37,509 bases of DNA. It comes from Oceanospirillaceae bacterium (GTDB taxonomy: Bacteria > Pseudomonadota > Gammaproteobacteria > Pseudomonadales > Oceanobacteraceae). The DNA lies in assembly GCA_002723385.1 (NCBI GenBank), contig PBNY01000098.1, forward strand, positions 1-37,509, written 5' to 3'. The stretch's first letter is position 1, and each line of letters begins with the position of its first letter. Both the position numbers and the translations under genes were made by a program. Positions 23,744 through 35,000 of this stretch are shown in pieces. The notes under the pieces are model-generated. The model saw only the letters and a list, made by a program, of their open reading frames with translations. It did no database searches and was not told where the DNA came from.

Positions 23744-26383
23744 ATGTCCCAAAGCCCGGTGTCCGAGGATCAGGTATCCCAAGGTCAGACGTCCCAGAGT
23801 CAAAGCCAGTCATCCCGTGTTCCCTTTGAGCAACTGCCTCAAGGTGGGCAACAAGGCCAGTCCATGTTTACCGAGCATCCGGACCCGTTGATCTACACCG
23901 GTGCGAACGGTGTGCTGGATGAAGCTCTGTTTCAGGATGGTCAGGTACGTGACCACTGGGGCTATTTGCTCAACTCTCTGAATGAACTGGGCTGCCAGAA
24001 CTTCCGCGATCGTCAGGCCAAGGCTCTGAGAATCCTGCGTGATGACGGTGCGACCTACAATATTTACGGTGAAAACAGCAATCCATCGCACATCTGGGGC
24101 CTGGACATGGTGCCCATGGTGCTCGACAGCGTCGAGTGGGGCAAAGTCGAAGCCGGTCTGGTGGAACGTGCCGAGCTGTTCAATCTGCTGTTGCGGGATC
24201 TGTACGGCCCGCGTGATCTGATTCGTCAGGGTGTGATTCCTCCCGAAGCGCTGTTTTGTCACCGTGGCTTCCTGCGTCCGTGTCAGGGCGTGCATCTGCC
24301 GGGTCATCATGACCTGATTTTGCATTCCACCGATCTGGCTCGTAATCAGAACGGCGATTTTGTGGTGCTGGGAGATCGCACCCAGTCGCCCAGTGGCGCC
24401 GGTTACGCGCTGGAAAATCGCTCGGTCATGTCACGTGTTTTCCCGAGTCTGTTCCGCGACAGCCATGTGCATCGCTTGTCGGTGTTTTTCCAGCGCTTGC
24501 GCGCCAAGCTGACCTCGCTGGCACCGGATCAGAATCAGCCGCGCATTGCTGTGCTGACGCCGGGAGCGCACAACGAAACCTATTTTGAACACGCGTATCT
24601 GGCCAATCATCTGGGTTTCAATCTGGTTCAGAGTGACGACCTGGTGGTTCGCAATGGCTACCTGTGGATGAAATCGCTGGACGGCCTGACCCGTGTGGAC
24701 GTGCTGTTCCGCCGCGTCGATGACTGGTTCTGCGATCCGGTTGAACTGCGTGGGGATTCCCGTCTGGGGGTGGCCAGCCTGCTGGAAGTAGTACGTGCGG
24801 GCAATCTGGTGATCGCCAACCCGTTGGGTTCCGGCGTGCTGGAAAACCCGGTGTTCCTGCGCTACCTGCCAGAGATTGCCAGAACCTTGCTGGGGCGTGA
24901 TTTGCGTCTGCCGACAGTGGATACCTACTGGTGCGGTGACAGTGGCGACCTGGCTTATGTGCTGGATAACTTGCCCAATCTGGTGGTCAAGCCGGTATTC
25001 CGTGGTCAGAACTCGCGCAGTGTGTACGGCCCTGAACTGGACGACGCCGCACTCAATCAGCTGCGGGTTCAGATTCAGGAAAATCCGACCCAGTTTGTGG
25101 CGCAAGCCGTGGTGGAAGCAGCCCATGCTCCGGCATTCACAGGTCGCGAATTGTCGGCTCGGCCGGTGATTCTGCGCAGCTTTGCCGTCGCGACCGAAAC
25201 TTCATACACAGTGATGCCGGGTGGTTTGACCCGTATGGGACTGGGAGAGCGTTCCTTCACCATCGCCAGTCAGGCCGGTTCCCAGAGTAAAGACACCTGG
25301 GTGTTGGCATCGGAGCCGGAGCGAGCGCCAAGCGATGATGTCATGGACGAGCCGGTCAGCCGCGAAGTTGACCTGATCAGCTTGCCAAGCCGGGTGGTGG
25401 AAAACCTGTTCTGGATGGGGCGTTACGCCGAGCGCGCTGAGGCATCACTGCGTATTCTGCGGGTTGCCTTCATGATGTTGAACGGCGATGAAGTAATCAG
25501 CCCACTGACCCAGCATCACCTGTTGCAGGCGGTTTCCAACATCACTGTGACACCAGCGCAGCCACTGGAAGGACAAAATCCGGAAGATGCGCTTCAGAGC
25601 ATCATTCAGAACGGCGCCGTACTGCGCAGTATCTCCGGTAATCTCAACGCCATGCTCAACTGCGCTGATGAAACCAAGGAGCTGCTGTCGTCTGATACCT
25701 TCCGGGTCATCAATGATATTCGCGATGCATTGTCGATTCTCGATGACAACTTTGCCCTGAGCCTGTCTTCCGCGCCGGAAGAAGCGCTTGATCCGTTGGT
25801 AACGGCCTTGATGGCACTGGCGGGTTTGATTCAGGAAAGCATGATTCGTGGCTTCGGCTGGCGTTTTATGGACACTGGCCGACGTCTGGAACGTTGTTAT
25901 CAGATTGCCATGGCCATCGACAGCTTGCTGGTGCCAGCAGTGCCGGAAGCTGATCAGTCCAAGCTGGGCGAAGCCCTGTTGTTGTCACTGGAGGCTCTGA
26001 TCAGTTATCGCCGCCGTTATCGCGCCCGTGTGGATGTACAGGCGTCTCTGGATCTGGTGATGATGGACAACACCAACCCGCGTTCACTGATGTATCAGGT
26101 GGAGCGTTTGGGTGAGCACATCCGGGCCTTGCCGAAGGCCGCGACTCATATGCATGAACTGCCGTCGGATCAGCGCCAGTTGCTGGAATGTGAGACGGCG
26201 CTCAAGCTCAGCACGTTGGCACGACTCAACGCGGCAGAAGGGGAGCGCCGTTTGCATCTGGAAGAGCGTATGCAAACCATCTGTGACCAGATGCTTGGCC
26301 TCAGTGAGGTGATCACAGACAGGTACTTCAATCATCGGGAAGACTCCCAGCAACTGGTGCTCAGTAACTGGGAGGGCATGTAA
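23744..26383 (+). CDS. Circularly permuted ATP-grasp / alpha-E fusion protein
   Basis: The 879-residue protein is a natural fusion of the two families encoded separately at 17601 and 19061. The first about 40 residues are Ser/Gln-rich and low complexity. The ATP-grasp half spans about 60-525, and the alpha-E half about 546-870 (LPSRVVENLFWMGRYAERAE). The folds align well, but key positions differ: VLGDR at 208-212 replaces VLEDN, the loop after Lys416 reads VKPVFRGQNSRS in place of a Gly-Gly-Tyr-Gly loop, and AGSQSKDTW replaces GGGSKDTW. Such a pattern is, as far as I recall, common to the fused branch, and suggests altered or lost nucleotide use. I chose ATG 23744 (GAGAGTGAG upstream) over 23711. 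The next gene starts 1 nt after its stop. Confidence 0.9.
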   Translation: MSQSPVSEDQVSQGQTSQSQSQSSRVPFEQLPQGGQQGQSMFTEHPDPLIYTGANGVLDEALFQDGQVRDHWGYLLNSLNELGCQNFRDRQAKALRILRDDGATYNIYGENSNPSHIWGLDMVPMVLDSVEWGKVEAGLVERAELFNLLLRDLYGPRDLIRQGVIPPEALFCHRGFLRPCQGVHLPGHHDLILHSTDLARNQNGDFVVLGDRTQSPSGAGYALENRSVMSRVFPSLFRDSHVHRLSVFFQRLRAKLTSLAPDQNQPRIAVLTPGAHNETYFEHAYLANHLGFNLVQSDDLVVRNGYLWMKSLDGLTRVDVLFRRVDDWFCDPVELRGDSRLGVASLLEVVRAGNLVIANPLGSGVLENPVFLRYLPEIARTLLGRDLRLPTVDTYWCGDSGDLAYVLDNLPNLVVKPVFRGQNSRSVYGPELDDAALNQLRVQIQENPTQFVAQAVVEAAHAPAFTGRELSARPVILRSFAVATETSYTVMPGGLTRMGLGERSFTIASQAGSQSKDTWVLASEPERAPSDDVMDEPVSREVDLISLPSRVVENLFWMGRYAERAEASLRILRVAFMMLNGDEVISPLTQHHLLQAVSNITVTPAQPLEGQNPEDALQSIIQNGAVLRSISGNLNAMLNCADETKELLSSDTFRVINDIRDALSILDDNFALSLSSAPEEALDPLVTALMALAGLIQESMIRGFGWRFMDTGRRLERCYQIAMAIDSLLVPAVPEADQSKLGEALLLSLEALISYRRRYRARVDVQASLDLVMMDNTNPRSLMYQVERLGEHIRALPKAATHMHELPSDQRQLLECETALKLSTLARLNAAEGERRLHLEERMQTICDQMLGLSEVITDRYFNHREDSQQLVLSNWEGM

Positions 26384-26384
26384 C

Positions 26385-27278
26385 ATGCATTATCGCGTCA
26401 AGCACATCACCGAATATCTGTACCATGGCCGGGTTTCCCACTGTTACAACATGGCCCACCTGACGCCACGCAATACCTCGCGTCAGCGCTGCATCAACAG
26501 CAATGTCGATGTGTTGCCCAAGCCTTCATCACAGTCGTATCGGGTCGATTATTTCGACAACACCGCCTATCACTTTGAAATTCAGAAGCCGCACAACAAG
26601 CTGGTGATCACTTCCACCAGTGAAGTGCAAACGGCTACGCAGCCCGGCGCTCTGGATTTGCACATGGGCATCAGCTGTCGCGATGCGCGTCATGCGATGT
26701 TCCAGTCTCGCAATGCCGACATCCTGATGGCGCGAGAGTACCTGATGGATTCGCCCATGGTGCGGGCCTCCAGCGAGCTGAGAGACTACGCCGAGGCGCT
26801 GTTCGAAGACGAAAAACCCCTGATGGTGGCGGTCAAGGAGCTGACCAGCAAAATCTATACAGAGTTTGAGTACTCACCAGCGTCCACCACCATTGCCACA
26901 CCGGTTCATGAAGTCATGGCCACCCGCAAAGGGGTGTGTCAGGACTTCGCCCACCTGATGATTGGCTGTTTGCGTTCGCTGGGCTATGCCGCCCGTTATG
27001 TGTCCGGTTATATCGAGACCTTGCCGCCACCGGGACAGGAAAAGCTGGTGGGAGCGGACGCGACCCACGCCTGGGTGGAAGTGTTTTCGCCCGGTGAGGG
27101 CTGGTTCGAATACGACCCGACCAATGATTGCATGGCGCATGAGCAGCATATCGTGACGGGCTGGGGGCGTGATTTCTACGATGTGACCCCATTGTGCGGG
27201 GTAATTTACGGCGGTGGTGAGAACCCGGTCCTGAGTGTGTCCGTTGATGTTCGCAGGCTGGGTGATCCGGCGAAATAA
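26385..27278 (+). CDS. Transglutaminase-like cysteine protease family protein (COG1305)
   Basis: The 297-residue protein has the bacterial transglutaminase-like N-terminal beta domain (MHYRVKHITEYLYHGRVSH, then LTPRNTSRQ) and the papain-like core. The triad is Cys185 in GVCQDFAHLM, His in DATHAWVEVF, and Asp in YDPTND. In bacteria these cores are more often peptidases or amide hydrolases than protein cross-linkers. No signal peptide is seen. It follows the ATP-grasp-alpha-E fusion after 1 nt, so the pair is translationally coupled, and it mirrors the N-terminal domain of the 20122-23517 fusion. It may trim or transfer the product of the ligase. Confidence 0.92.
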   Translation: MHYRVKHITEYLYHGRVSHCYNMAHLTPRNTSRQRCINSNVDVLPKPSSQSYRVDYFDNTAYHFEIQKPHNKLVITSTSEVQTATQPGALDLHMGISCRDARHAMFQSRNADILMAREYLMDSPMVRASSELRDYAEALFEDEKPLMVAVKELTSKIYTEFEYSPASTTIATPVHEVMATRKGVCQDFAHLMIGCLRSLGYAARYVSGYIETLPPPGQEKLVGADATHAWVEVFSPGEGWFEYDPTNDCMAHEQHIVTGWGRDFYDVTPLCGVIYGGGENPVLSVSVDVRRLGDPAK

Positions 27279-27341
27279 AAACCTATACAGATGTTGTGCG
27301 TAAGTTGTATCGTTATGGGAGGTTCTGCTCAGGAGGTGACC

Positions 27342-27677
27342 ATGACGATTTGCGTATCCCAATTACGACAGCTGTCGATTGAAAAGATTGTAATTCATAG
27401 CCTGGATCTGGTGTTGTATCAGGCATCGGCGATCGTTGATGGCAAAGAACACTATGTCACTGATGATTCCGGTCAGCTGCTGCGCAGCCACAACCTGTTG
27501 GGAATGCAGGTTCAGTTCGAAGGGATGCAGTTTGAGCGCATGGTGCTGAGGCAGCAGAGTGCCTACGATGAAATGGTCGGTCAGCCCGTTCGGGGTGATA
27601 CCAATGCTCTGGAAGTGCCTATTGGCAATATGGATCTGGGGTTGCGATCGTCCGCTGTGAAGCCAACGATTCAATAA
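27342..27677 (+). CDS. Small hypothetical protein, DUF6482-like
   Basis: The 111-residue product starts at ATG 27342, preceded by a perfect AGGAGGTGA; upstream in-frame ATG-like starts at 27291 are less well placed. The sequence (LRQLSIEKIVIHSLDLVLYQASAIVDGKEHYVTDD) has a short helix then beta strands, with a strand-rich centre and an acidic, Pro-containing tail. It resembles the small DUF6482 proteins of pseudomonads and marine gammaproteobacteria, but this is from memory and not certain. No catalytic motif is evident. It lies 63 bp after the transglutaminase-like gene and could be the last gene of that operon. Confidence 0.7.
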   Translation: MTICVSQLRQLSIEKIVIHSLDLVLYQASAIVDGKEHYVTDDSGQLLRSHNLLGMQVQFEGMQFERMVLRQQSAYDEMVGQPVRGDTNALEVPIGNMDLGLRSSAVKPTIQ

Positions 27678-27692
27678 TTTTCCTGTTTTCTT

Positions 27693-27725
27693 TTCAGGCG
27701 CTCTCCGGGGTTGGAGAGGCCTGAA
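27693..27725. other. Stem-loop between convergent genes, no U-tract
   Basis: TTCAGGC(G)CTCTCC pairs with GGAGAGGCCTGAA around GGGGTT, a 13-bp stem with one bulged G. It lies 15 bp after the DUF6482-like stop and 83 bp after the stop of the convergent gene. No T-run follows on either strand, so termination, if any, would be inefficient; it may instead protect 3' ends. Confidence 0.4.
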
Positions 27726-27807
27726 CCTGGCTTCAGGATGCGCACACTGAACTCCAATTCGTGATCCGAACAGAGCGCTTTGGGTTTATCCAGTGATGGA
27801 AGATGGT

Positions 27808-28917
27808 TCAACCAAAAGCGCGTTTCAAAGGTTGATGGACTTTGGGCTGCTCTTCCAGTTGATTCAATACGAGCTGTGGCATTTCAGGTGTGTTCAGCTG
27901 TTCAGGCTTCAAGTGCTCCAGTTCCTCAAACCCAACCAGCTCAACATCCTGATGACGTTCAAGAAATTCCACCAGACGAGTAATGGATCGCTGGGTTAGC
28001 GCTTTCGGATGTCCCATCACATTGAAGTAGCCCGCCGGGTTGTCCGAACAGTGCTGCTGCCACGCATCTTCGAGCAAGTCGCCCTTGATGCCATCGATGG
28101 AAGCCGGGCCAGCGCTGTGGCGTGTCAGACGTTCCAGATAGTAGGCCGAGTGGGCGACCATGGAAGCACCGTCACCAAATGGCTTGATGACATCCGCATT
28201 GCCAAATTTCTTCAGCCATGCCATGCGCCAGAAAAACAGCGGTGAGACTTGTTGCTGACTGATCGGCAGCTCGACAAAGCGGCCTTGTTCATCTTCTTTG
28301 AGTGGATCGGTATCAAACGTCCAGTGAGACTTGTCGGGCGCACCGCGGAAGTCGAACCAGCGTAATGGATCTTCGCACAGACCGCCACTATAGACGGTGC
28401 TGTCCATCCAGATACCGGCATCACTCAGGGCATCGGCAATCTGATCAAACGGCTGCAGGCACCAGCCACCGGCGCGATAGGCGAACACATTGGCTTCGGA
28501 ACATTCTTCCAACAGCTGTTTGGATTCGATGATCAGGCTGGCTTTTTCCCTGGCATCCAGATCATGCAGTCGATAGCGGCTGGTGTCGGTTATCCAGCTG
28601 CCATCCTGGTAGTCTGAGTCGAGCCAATGGGGATGGATATGCAGCTGAATACTGTGGCCCTTGAGTGACAGCTGATTCAGCTGCCTCTGAATGGCCGAGC
28701 GACGCAGTTGTAATTCCGGATGCTGGTGTTCGAGTTGCTTCAGACGAAGCAGATAGCAAGCGTCCACAAACAGGGTGATTTTGGGGGAGTGGCGGGTATT
28801 GGCAGTCTCAAGTGCAGCCACCAGAGCCTCGGTTGGGTGAAGCATACAATGCTCTACCGAACCGGTACGTTGACCAAAAAACAGTTCGTAATCCAGGCCA
28901 AGTAGCATCAAAGACAT
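27808..28917 (-). CDS. NodB-fold polysaccharide deacetylase-like protein
   Basis: The 369-residue cytosolic protein looks like a divergent member of the polysaccharide deacetylase (carbohydrate esterase 4) superfamily. GLDYELFFGQ at 7-16 resembles the first motif with Asp9. TLFVDACYLL follows. LHIHPHW, with His93, His95 and His97, supplies a metal-binding histidine cluster, and FAYRAGGW (145-152) matches the R-x-G-x-W-type motif 3. The C-terminal FNVMGHPKALT adds another conserved-looking His. Related proteins sit in cell-surface polysaccharide or capsule clusters; none is here. It lies 142 bp downstream of the giant GGDEF/EAL gene on the same strand, with its own GGGGGGA before the start. 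The substrate is unknown. Confidence 0.7.
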   Translation of the reverse strand: MSLMLLGLDYELFFGQRTGSVEHCMLHPTEALVAALETANTRHSPKITLFVDACYLLRLKQLEHQHPELQLRRSAIQRQLNQLSLKGHSIQLHIHPHWLDSDYQDGSWITDTSRYRLHDLDAREKASLIIESKQLLEECSEANVFAYRAGGWCLQPFDQIADALSDAGIWMDSTVYSGGLCEDPLRWFDFRGAPDKSHWTFDTDPLKEDEQGRFVELPISQQQVSPLFFWRMAWLKKFGNADVIKPFGDGASMVAHSAYYLERLTRHSAGPASIDGIKGDLLEDAWQQHCSDNPAGYFNVMGHPKALTQRSITRLVEFLERHQDVELVGFEELEHLKPEQLNTPEMPQLVLNQLEEQPKVHQPLKRAFG

Positions 28918-29059
28918 TCTGTCCCCCCGGTAAAGCAGCTTTAATCAGCGTTGGTTTGTGAAACGGTTCATATATCATCCTTGATAAGTGTGAACTGTCT
29001 CACAGTATAGCAGCTGATTCGGGAGTTGATCAGTTAATAATCAACAGGGCACAAAATAT

Positions 29060-32000
29060 CTATTCATCGAGCCTGTTTCGAAAGTAGGCTTCGGCATCAT
29101 CTGTGCTCAGCGGTTTGCTGAACAAATAGCCTTGTGCTTCATGACAGCGGCGCTGGCGCAGCAGCTCGGCTTGTTCGGGCTCTTCAACGCCTTCAGCGAT
29201 GACGGTCAGCCCCAGACTCTGACCCATCACAATCACGGTATTGACGATGGTCTGTTTCTGCTCATTCTCAATCACATCACGAACGAACGACTGGTCAATT
29301 TTGAGCTTGTGAACCGGTAGCTGGGTCAGGTAGGACAGGGACGAATGCCCGGTTCCGAAGTCGTCGATGGCCAGGTCAATGTCCATAGCACGCAGTTCGT
29401 TGAGGTAATCAATCGCGCGGTCGGCTTGCTTCATGATGAAGCCTTCGGTGACTTCCAGTTCCAGATGCTCAGGCGGGAAGCCGGTATCGTTCAGCACGGT
29501 TTTCACTCGCTCGACCAGATTGCCTCGCTGTAGCTGAGGGCCGGCGATATTGACCGCCAGACGGCCAATGTTCAGACCTTGCTGCAGCCATTGGAGGCCT
29601 TGTTTACAGGCGGTGCGCAGCACCCATTCACCAATTTCATGGATCAGGCCAGAGTCTTCGGCAATCGGAATAAAGCGTGCCGGAGAAATAAAGCCCAGTT
29701 TGCTATGGTGCCAGCGCAGCAGTACTTCGGCACCGACACACTGTCCGGTGTTCAGATTGACCTGGGGTTGATACACCAGAAACAGCTCATTGCGAGCGAT
29801 GGCCTGTCGGAGGTCGTTTTCCAGCATCACCCGATCAAAGGCCTCCTGGGTCATATTGCGGTCATAGAAACTGAAGGTGTCGCGACCGTCTTCCTTGGCC
29901 TTGTACATCGCGGCATCGGCATTACGCAGCAGTTCGGCGGGTGTGCTGCCATCCGTCGGGTAAATGCAGATGCCCAGCGAAGTGGTGACGGCAATCTTGT
30001 GGTCGCCGAGTTGGCTCGGCTGAGCCGCCAGATCAATCAGTTTGCGGGCCACCTGGGCGGCGTCGTCAGAGTTGGCGACCTGGTCCAGTATCACCACAAA
30101 TTCGTCACCACTGACGCGCGCGACCGTGTCTTCGCATCGCACCACACTCGACAGCTTGGTTGCCAGTGATTGCAGCAGCTGATCACCCACCGGGTGTCCG
30201 AGACTGTCGTTGATGTGCTTGAAGTTGTCGATGTCGAGAAACATCACGGTGAAATGACTGTTGTGACGTTTGGCGCGGGAAATGGCTCGTTCGAGACGTT
30301 CGTTCAGCAGCAAACGGTTAGGCAGATCGGTCAGAGGATCGTGATGAGCCAGATGAGCCAGCTTTTCCTGTGACTGCTTGATCTGGCTGATGTCGGAGAA
30401 CACCGCCACGTACTGAGCCAGGTGCCCGTGCTCGTCGTCAACCCGGGTGATGGTTTGCCACTCCGGCAATATCGAGCCGTCTTTGCGACGGTTCCAGATT
30501 TCACCGCGCCACTGGCCTGTGGCCGCCAGAGACTCCCACATTTGCTCGTAAAAGGCTGCATCGTGGCGACCCGAATTCAGAATGGCCGGCGTCTGGCCGA
30601 TGATCTCGCTGCGCTCGTAGCCGAGGATATCGGTAAAGGCCTGGTTGATTTCCAGCACGACGGAATTGGCGTCCGTCACCATAATTCCTTCGTTGGTGTT
30701 GTCGAACACGATTCCGGCCAGCCGCAGGCGTTCGCGGATTTCACGGGTACGGCTCAGGTCTCTGACGGCCACCAGCATGGCGGTTGGGTTGTCTTGCTGA
30801 TCCCGTACCAGCTTGACCGAGATTTCCAGCGGATGATCGGTGGGATTGTTCGGGTCGTCGGCTTCAAAGACGATGGTGGTTTCCTGACGATGGATCTGCG
30901 CCTGACACACCGGACAAGGCACGATCTCACCATGTGGGTGAACCAGTTGCTCGATGGGCATGCCGATGCAATCGTCGGGTGTTTTGTTGATGATGCGATA
31001 AAACGCGGCGTTGGCCCGCAAGAGGTTGCGATTCATGTCGATCAGGTAAAACGCGTCATCAAACTGGTCCATCGCCTGCACCCAGTCGCGATGGGCTTGC
31101 AGCAGCTGTTGCTCCGACTTCTTGCGAGCGGTGATGTCCTGAACAACGGTAATGTGCTGTTTCGGATCTTCGTCGGTTTCCCAGACGGCTGTGGCCGTGA
31201 GGTTGACCCAGACGACCGATCCGTTGCGGTGAATGTAGCGCTTCTCAAGGCTGTACTGGCTGACGTCGCCCGCCAGCAAACGACGAATCTGCTTTTTGTC
31301 GTTAACGACATCGCAACTGTGGGTCAGATCCCAGGTACTTTTGCACGTTTCCAGTTCGGCTCGGTCGTAGCCCAGCATGGCGCAATACTTGTGGTTCACT
31401 CGCAAGAAATTGCCCGTTGCAGAATCAATCAGCGCGACGCCAACCCCGGCCTGATCGAAAATGGTCCGCAAGGTTTGCTCATTCTTGCGCAGCTCGTTTT
31501 CGGTTTGCCGTTGTCGGGTAATGTTCTGGCCAGAGCTGAGCACGCCATCAGGACGGCCATGAGCATCATGCAGAATGGCGTTGTTCCAGGCGATCAGGTG
31601 GGAGTTGCCAAACCGGTCGGTGATGGTGTTTTCGAAGTACTCATAGTCCTGGGTGTTACCGCCTGCAATCTGTCTGAAGACATCCAGCACTTGCTGCACG
31701 TCGTCCTGTCCTGACAGGCAGGTTTCAAACCAGTTGCGGCCCATCAGCTCACTTTGGCTATAGCCCAACAGTTCGCAGGTGGCTCGATTGGCCATCACCA
31801 CCCGACAATCGCGATCCAGCACCAGAATCAGCGTTTGCATGGTACGCAGATACTGGGCCTGCAAGTCACGTTCGGATCTGAGCGCCTGCTCGGCACGCTT
31901 GCGATCTGTGATGTCGAGCACCACACCGGAGAAACGCAGGCTCGTATCGTGAGGGGAGCCGCTTTCGATGCGTCCACGGGCACTGATCCAGCGCACGCGG

Positions 32001-35000
32001 CCTTCGCTGACTACACGGTATTCACTGGCATACCCCTTGCCGTGGGAAAGGGCTTCTTCGATGTCCTGACGTGCTTGCTGGCGATCTTCGTGGTGAATGC
32101 CCTGATAAATCGTCTCTATCTGAACCGGTTCGGTGGACTGGATGCGGAAGAAGCGGGCGAAACGATCATCGAAGAAGACCTTGTTGTGCTCAACGTCCCA
32201 GACCCAGATTCCGGCGCCCCCGGCGTCCAGGGCCAGTTGCAGATGCGCTTCGCTTTCCTGCAAGGCCAGCTCGGAGAATTTGCGGTCGGTAATGTTGACG
32301 TTGGTGATGGCCACCATGGCGTTGGGCAACGGTGTCACGTTCATATGGAACCAGCGATGTGCATCGTCACACTCGCAGGGGTATTCCAGCGAGAAATGAT
32401 CGGCCTCCTGATCGAGAACCTGCTGAATCCCCTGCCAGGCCTGGTAACTGGTGCTCTTTGGATGCTTGCCTGACGCTTTCAGAATATCCAGATAATTCTG
32501 ATCACCATCGTGGTCACAGACGATACGACAGGAATCCTCGCATTGGGCGCAGTGGAAGTTTTTCCAGCGTTCATTGGTGGTGATGATGTTGCCGTTGCGG
32601 TTGACCACGGCAATCTCGGCATTGATGGAATTCAGAATGCCTCGTTTCAGCTGTTCCGATTCGTTGCGGGCGTTCTCGGCCATGATGCGATCAGATATGT
32701 TGGTCTGGGTGCCCCAGAGGCGAATCAGCAAACCGCTTTCAATCACTGCAGTCAGGTCATTGCTGTACCAGCTGCTGATGCCGTTTTGATCTTCGGAACG
32801 CGTTGTGTATTCGCTGAATACGTAATTGCGCTCAATCCATTCCTGCAGAAATCTTTCGTCGGTACAGCCCGACTGGATATGCAGTTGCTCAACGGTCAAC
32901 CCCTGCATGGCCTCGGCATCACGGTAGCCATAGCGCTGGGCCATGACCTCATTGGCGGTCACCAGCCTGGCCTGGAGTAACTGGCTGACCTGTGTTTCCA
33001 GTGGCAGGGTAATATCGATGGGCGTGTCCGGTTCAATGGAGAAAACCGTTTCTTTGGTGTGGGTGACAAAGCTGCGATAGCGCTCTTCACTTTCTGCCAG
33101 TTTGTGCCGCGCCCGCACTTCAGCGGTGATGATGTGGCCTTCTGCCACCAGCAGGCAGACGTCGCCGGAATCATTGATCACCGGCGACAATGAGAAGTCG
33201 ATGATATCGGTCTCGTCGCCATGCTCCAGAGCGGTTTTGTAGCAGACCTTGTTGCCGTTATTGGCTTGTTCAAACGCCTGCCTGATATGAAACTGGAATT
33301 CGCTGTTATTGGCCCACAAGGGATATTCATTGAATTTGAGGCCACGATAATGGTCTGGGTCGAGTTTGAAATAGGCCAGTGCCGTCTTGTTGACGTCGAT
33401 GACCGAGCCGTCGGGTTGCAAAAGCCCGATCAGCTGGGTGGTGGTGTCAAAGATCGCCTTGAGTCGTTCATGGTGCTGCTGGCGCTCGTGCTCTGCTTCC
33501 TTCACCATTCGCAGGTCACGGGCAATACCGAACGTACCCAGTACCTCATCATTGACCATGACAGGACCTTTGGTGGTCAGAAATGGCGTTGGCTCACCGT
33601 TGAGCAAGACTTCTTCTTCAAAGGTTTCGAAGCGTTCTTCCTGAATCAGTCTTTGATCTGCACAGGTGAGCTGGTCGGCGACTTCCCTGGGAAAGAGAGC
33701 GTAATCGTCCTTGCCCAGAATGTCGCTGATCGGCATTTGCAGCAAATCGGCCATGCCCTGGTTGCCGATCAGATACCGGCCCTGACGATCCTTGATAAAA
33801 ATCGAGTCGCTTGAACCATGAACCACCGCATTGAGCAGCGCTGAGGTTCGGTCATTCTGCTGGCGCTGAAGCTGATGTTCCGTAATGTCCTGAATGGTGC
33901 CCACCGAGCGGTTGGGGCGGCTGTTGTCACCAAGCCAGGTCTGGAAGTGCACTCTCACATAACGGGTGTGATGGCGTCGTGTCTGCAGTCGAAAAACATG
34001 CTCCATCGATGTCTGACACGTCAATGACAGCCTGTAGGCCTCATCAAAGCCCTGACGGTCTTCCGGGTGCAGCCATTCCAGTGCCTGCTCGTAGGAAGGC
34101 TGTCCCATTTCTGGCTGCAGATCGAAAATGGCGAAGGTTTCATCCGACCACCAGAGGGAATGAGTGGTCAGATCAAGCTCCCAGCTGCCGATGTGTGCAA
34201 CTTGCTGAGAGGTTTTCAGGCGTTCCATCACCGCCCGAAACTGCTTCTCACGCTGCAATTCCTTTCGGGTTTCCAGCAGCTGCTGTTCACGCTCTTCCAG
34301 CATGGCTCGCAACTGTTGGACCTGACGGTCATAGAGCTGTTTGACGATGTCATGACGGGTAATCAGACCGACGATTTGTTCGTTGTTGTCAGTGACCAGC
34401 AAACGACGAATGCCCTTGCTCGCCATCAGTGCCATGGCATCCGGCAGTGTTTGATCAGCATGGACACAGGTAACCGGCTGCACCATCACCTCACGCAGTA
34501 CCAACTGATTCAGGGACACTTCAGCATCGTAGCGTTTGACCAGATCGCGCTCGGTAAAGACACCGATGGGGTGGTTGTCTTCGGCAACGACGACGCAGGA
34601 AATGTTCTTTGAAGTCATCAGCTCCAGCGCATCATGGGTGGAATCTTCCGGGCCCATGGTCAACACGCCTCGGGTCATCAGGCTGCCTACGTCCTTGAAG
34701 CGAACCAGAAACTCATTGCCCAGATGATTGAGAAAGTCGCCCTCAGTGGTGATGCCCAGCAGTCGGTCGGATTCATCCGTCACCAGCAAGTGACGAAAAC
34801 CATGGCGTGCCAGCAATCGATAGCCATCCTGATAATCCATATCCGGTCGGGCGCTGAGCGGCGGTTTCCCCATAATGTGACTGACCGGGGTGGTAGCGGG
34901 GTTCTGATCCCGGAACGCCATCAGCACAGCATCCCGTTCGGTGACGATCCCCACTGCGTGGTCAACACGGTCTGTAATGACAACAGCGCTGATGCGTTTC

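Noticed and set aside
30422-31714. 430-codon plus-strand frame opposite the giant GGDEF/EAL gene
   Set aside because: Antisense shadow; the minus strand shows clear PAS, GGDEF and EAL motifs through the same bases.
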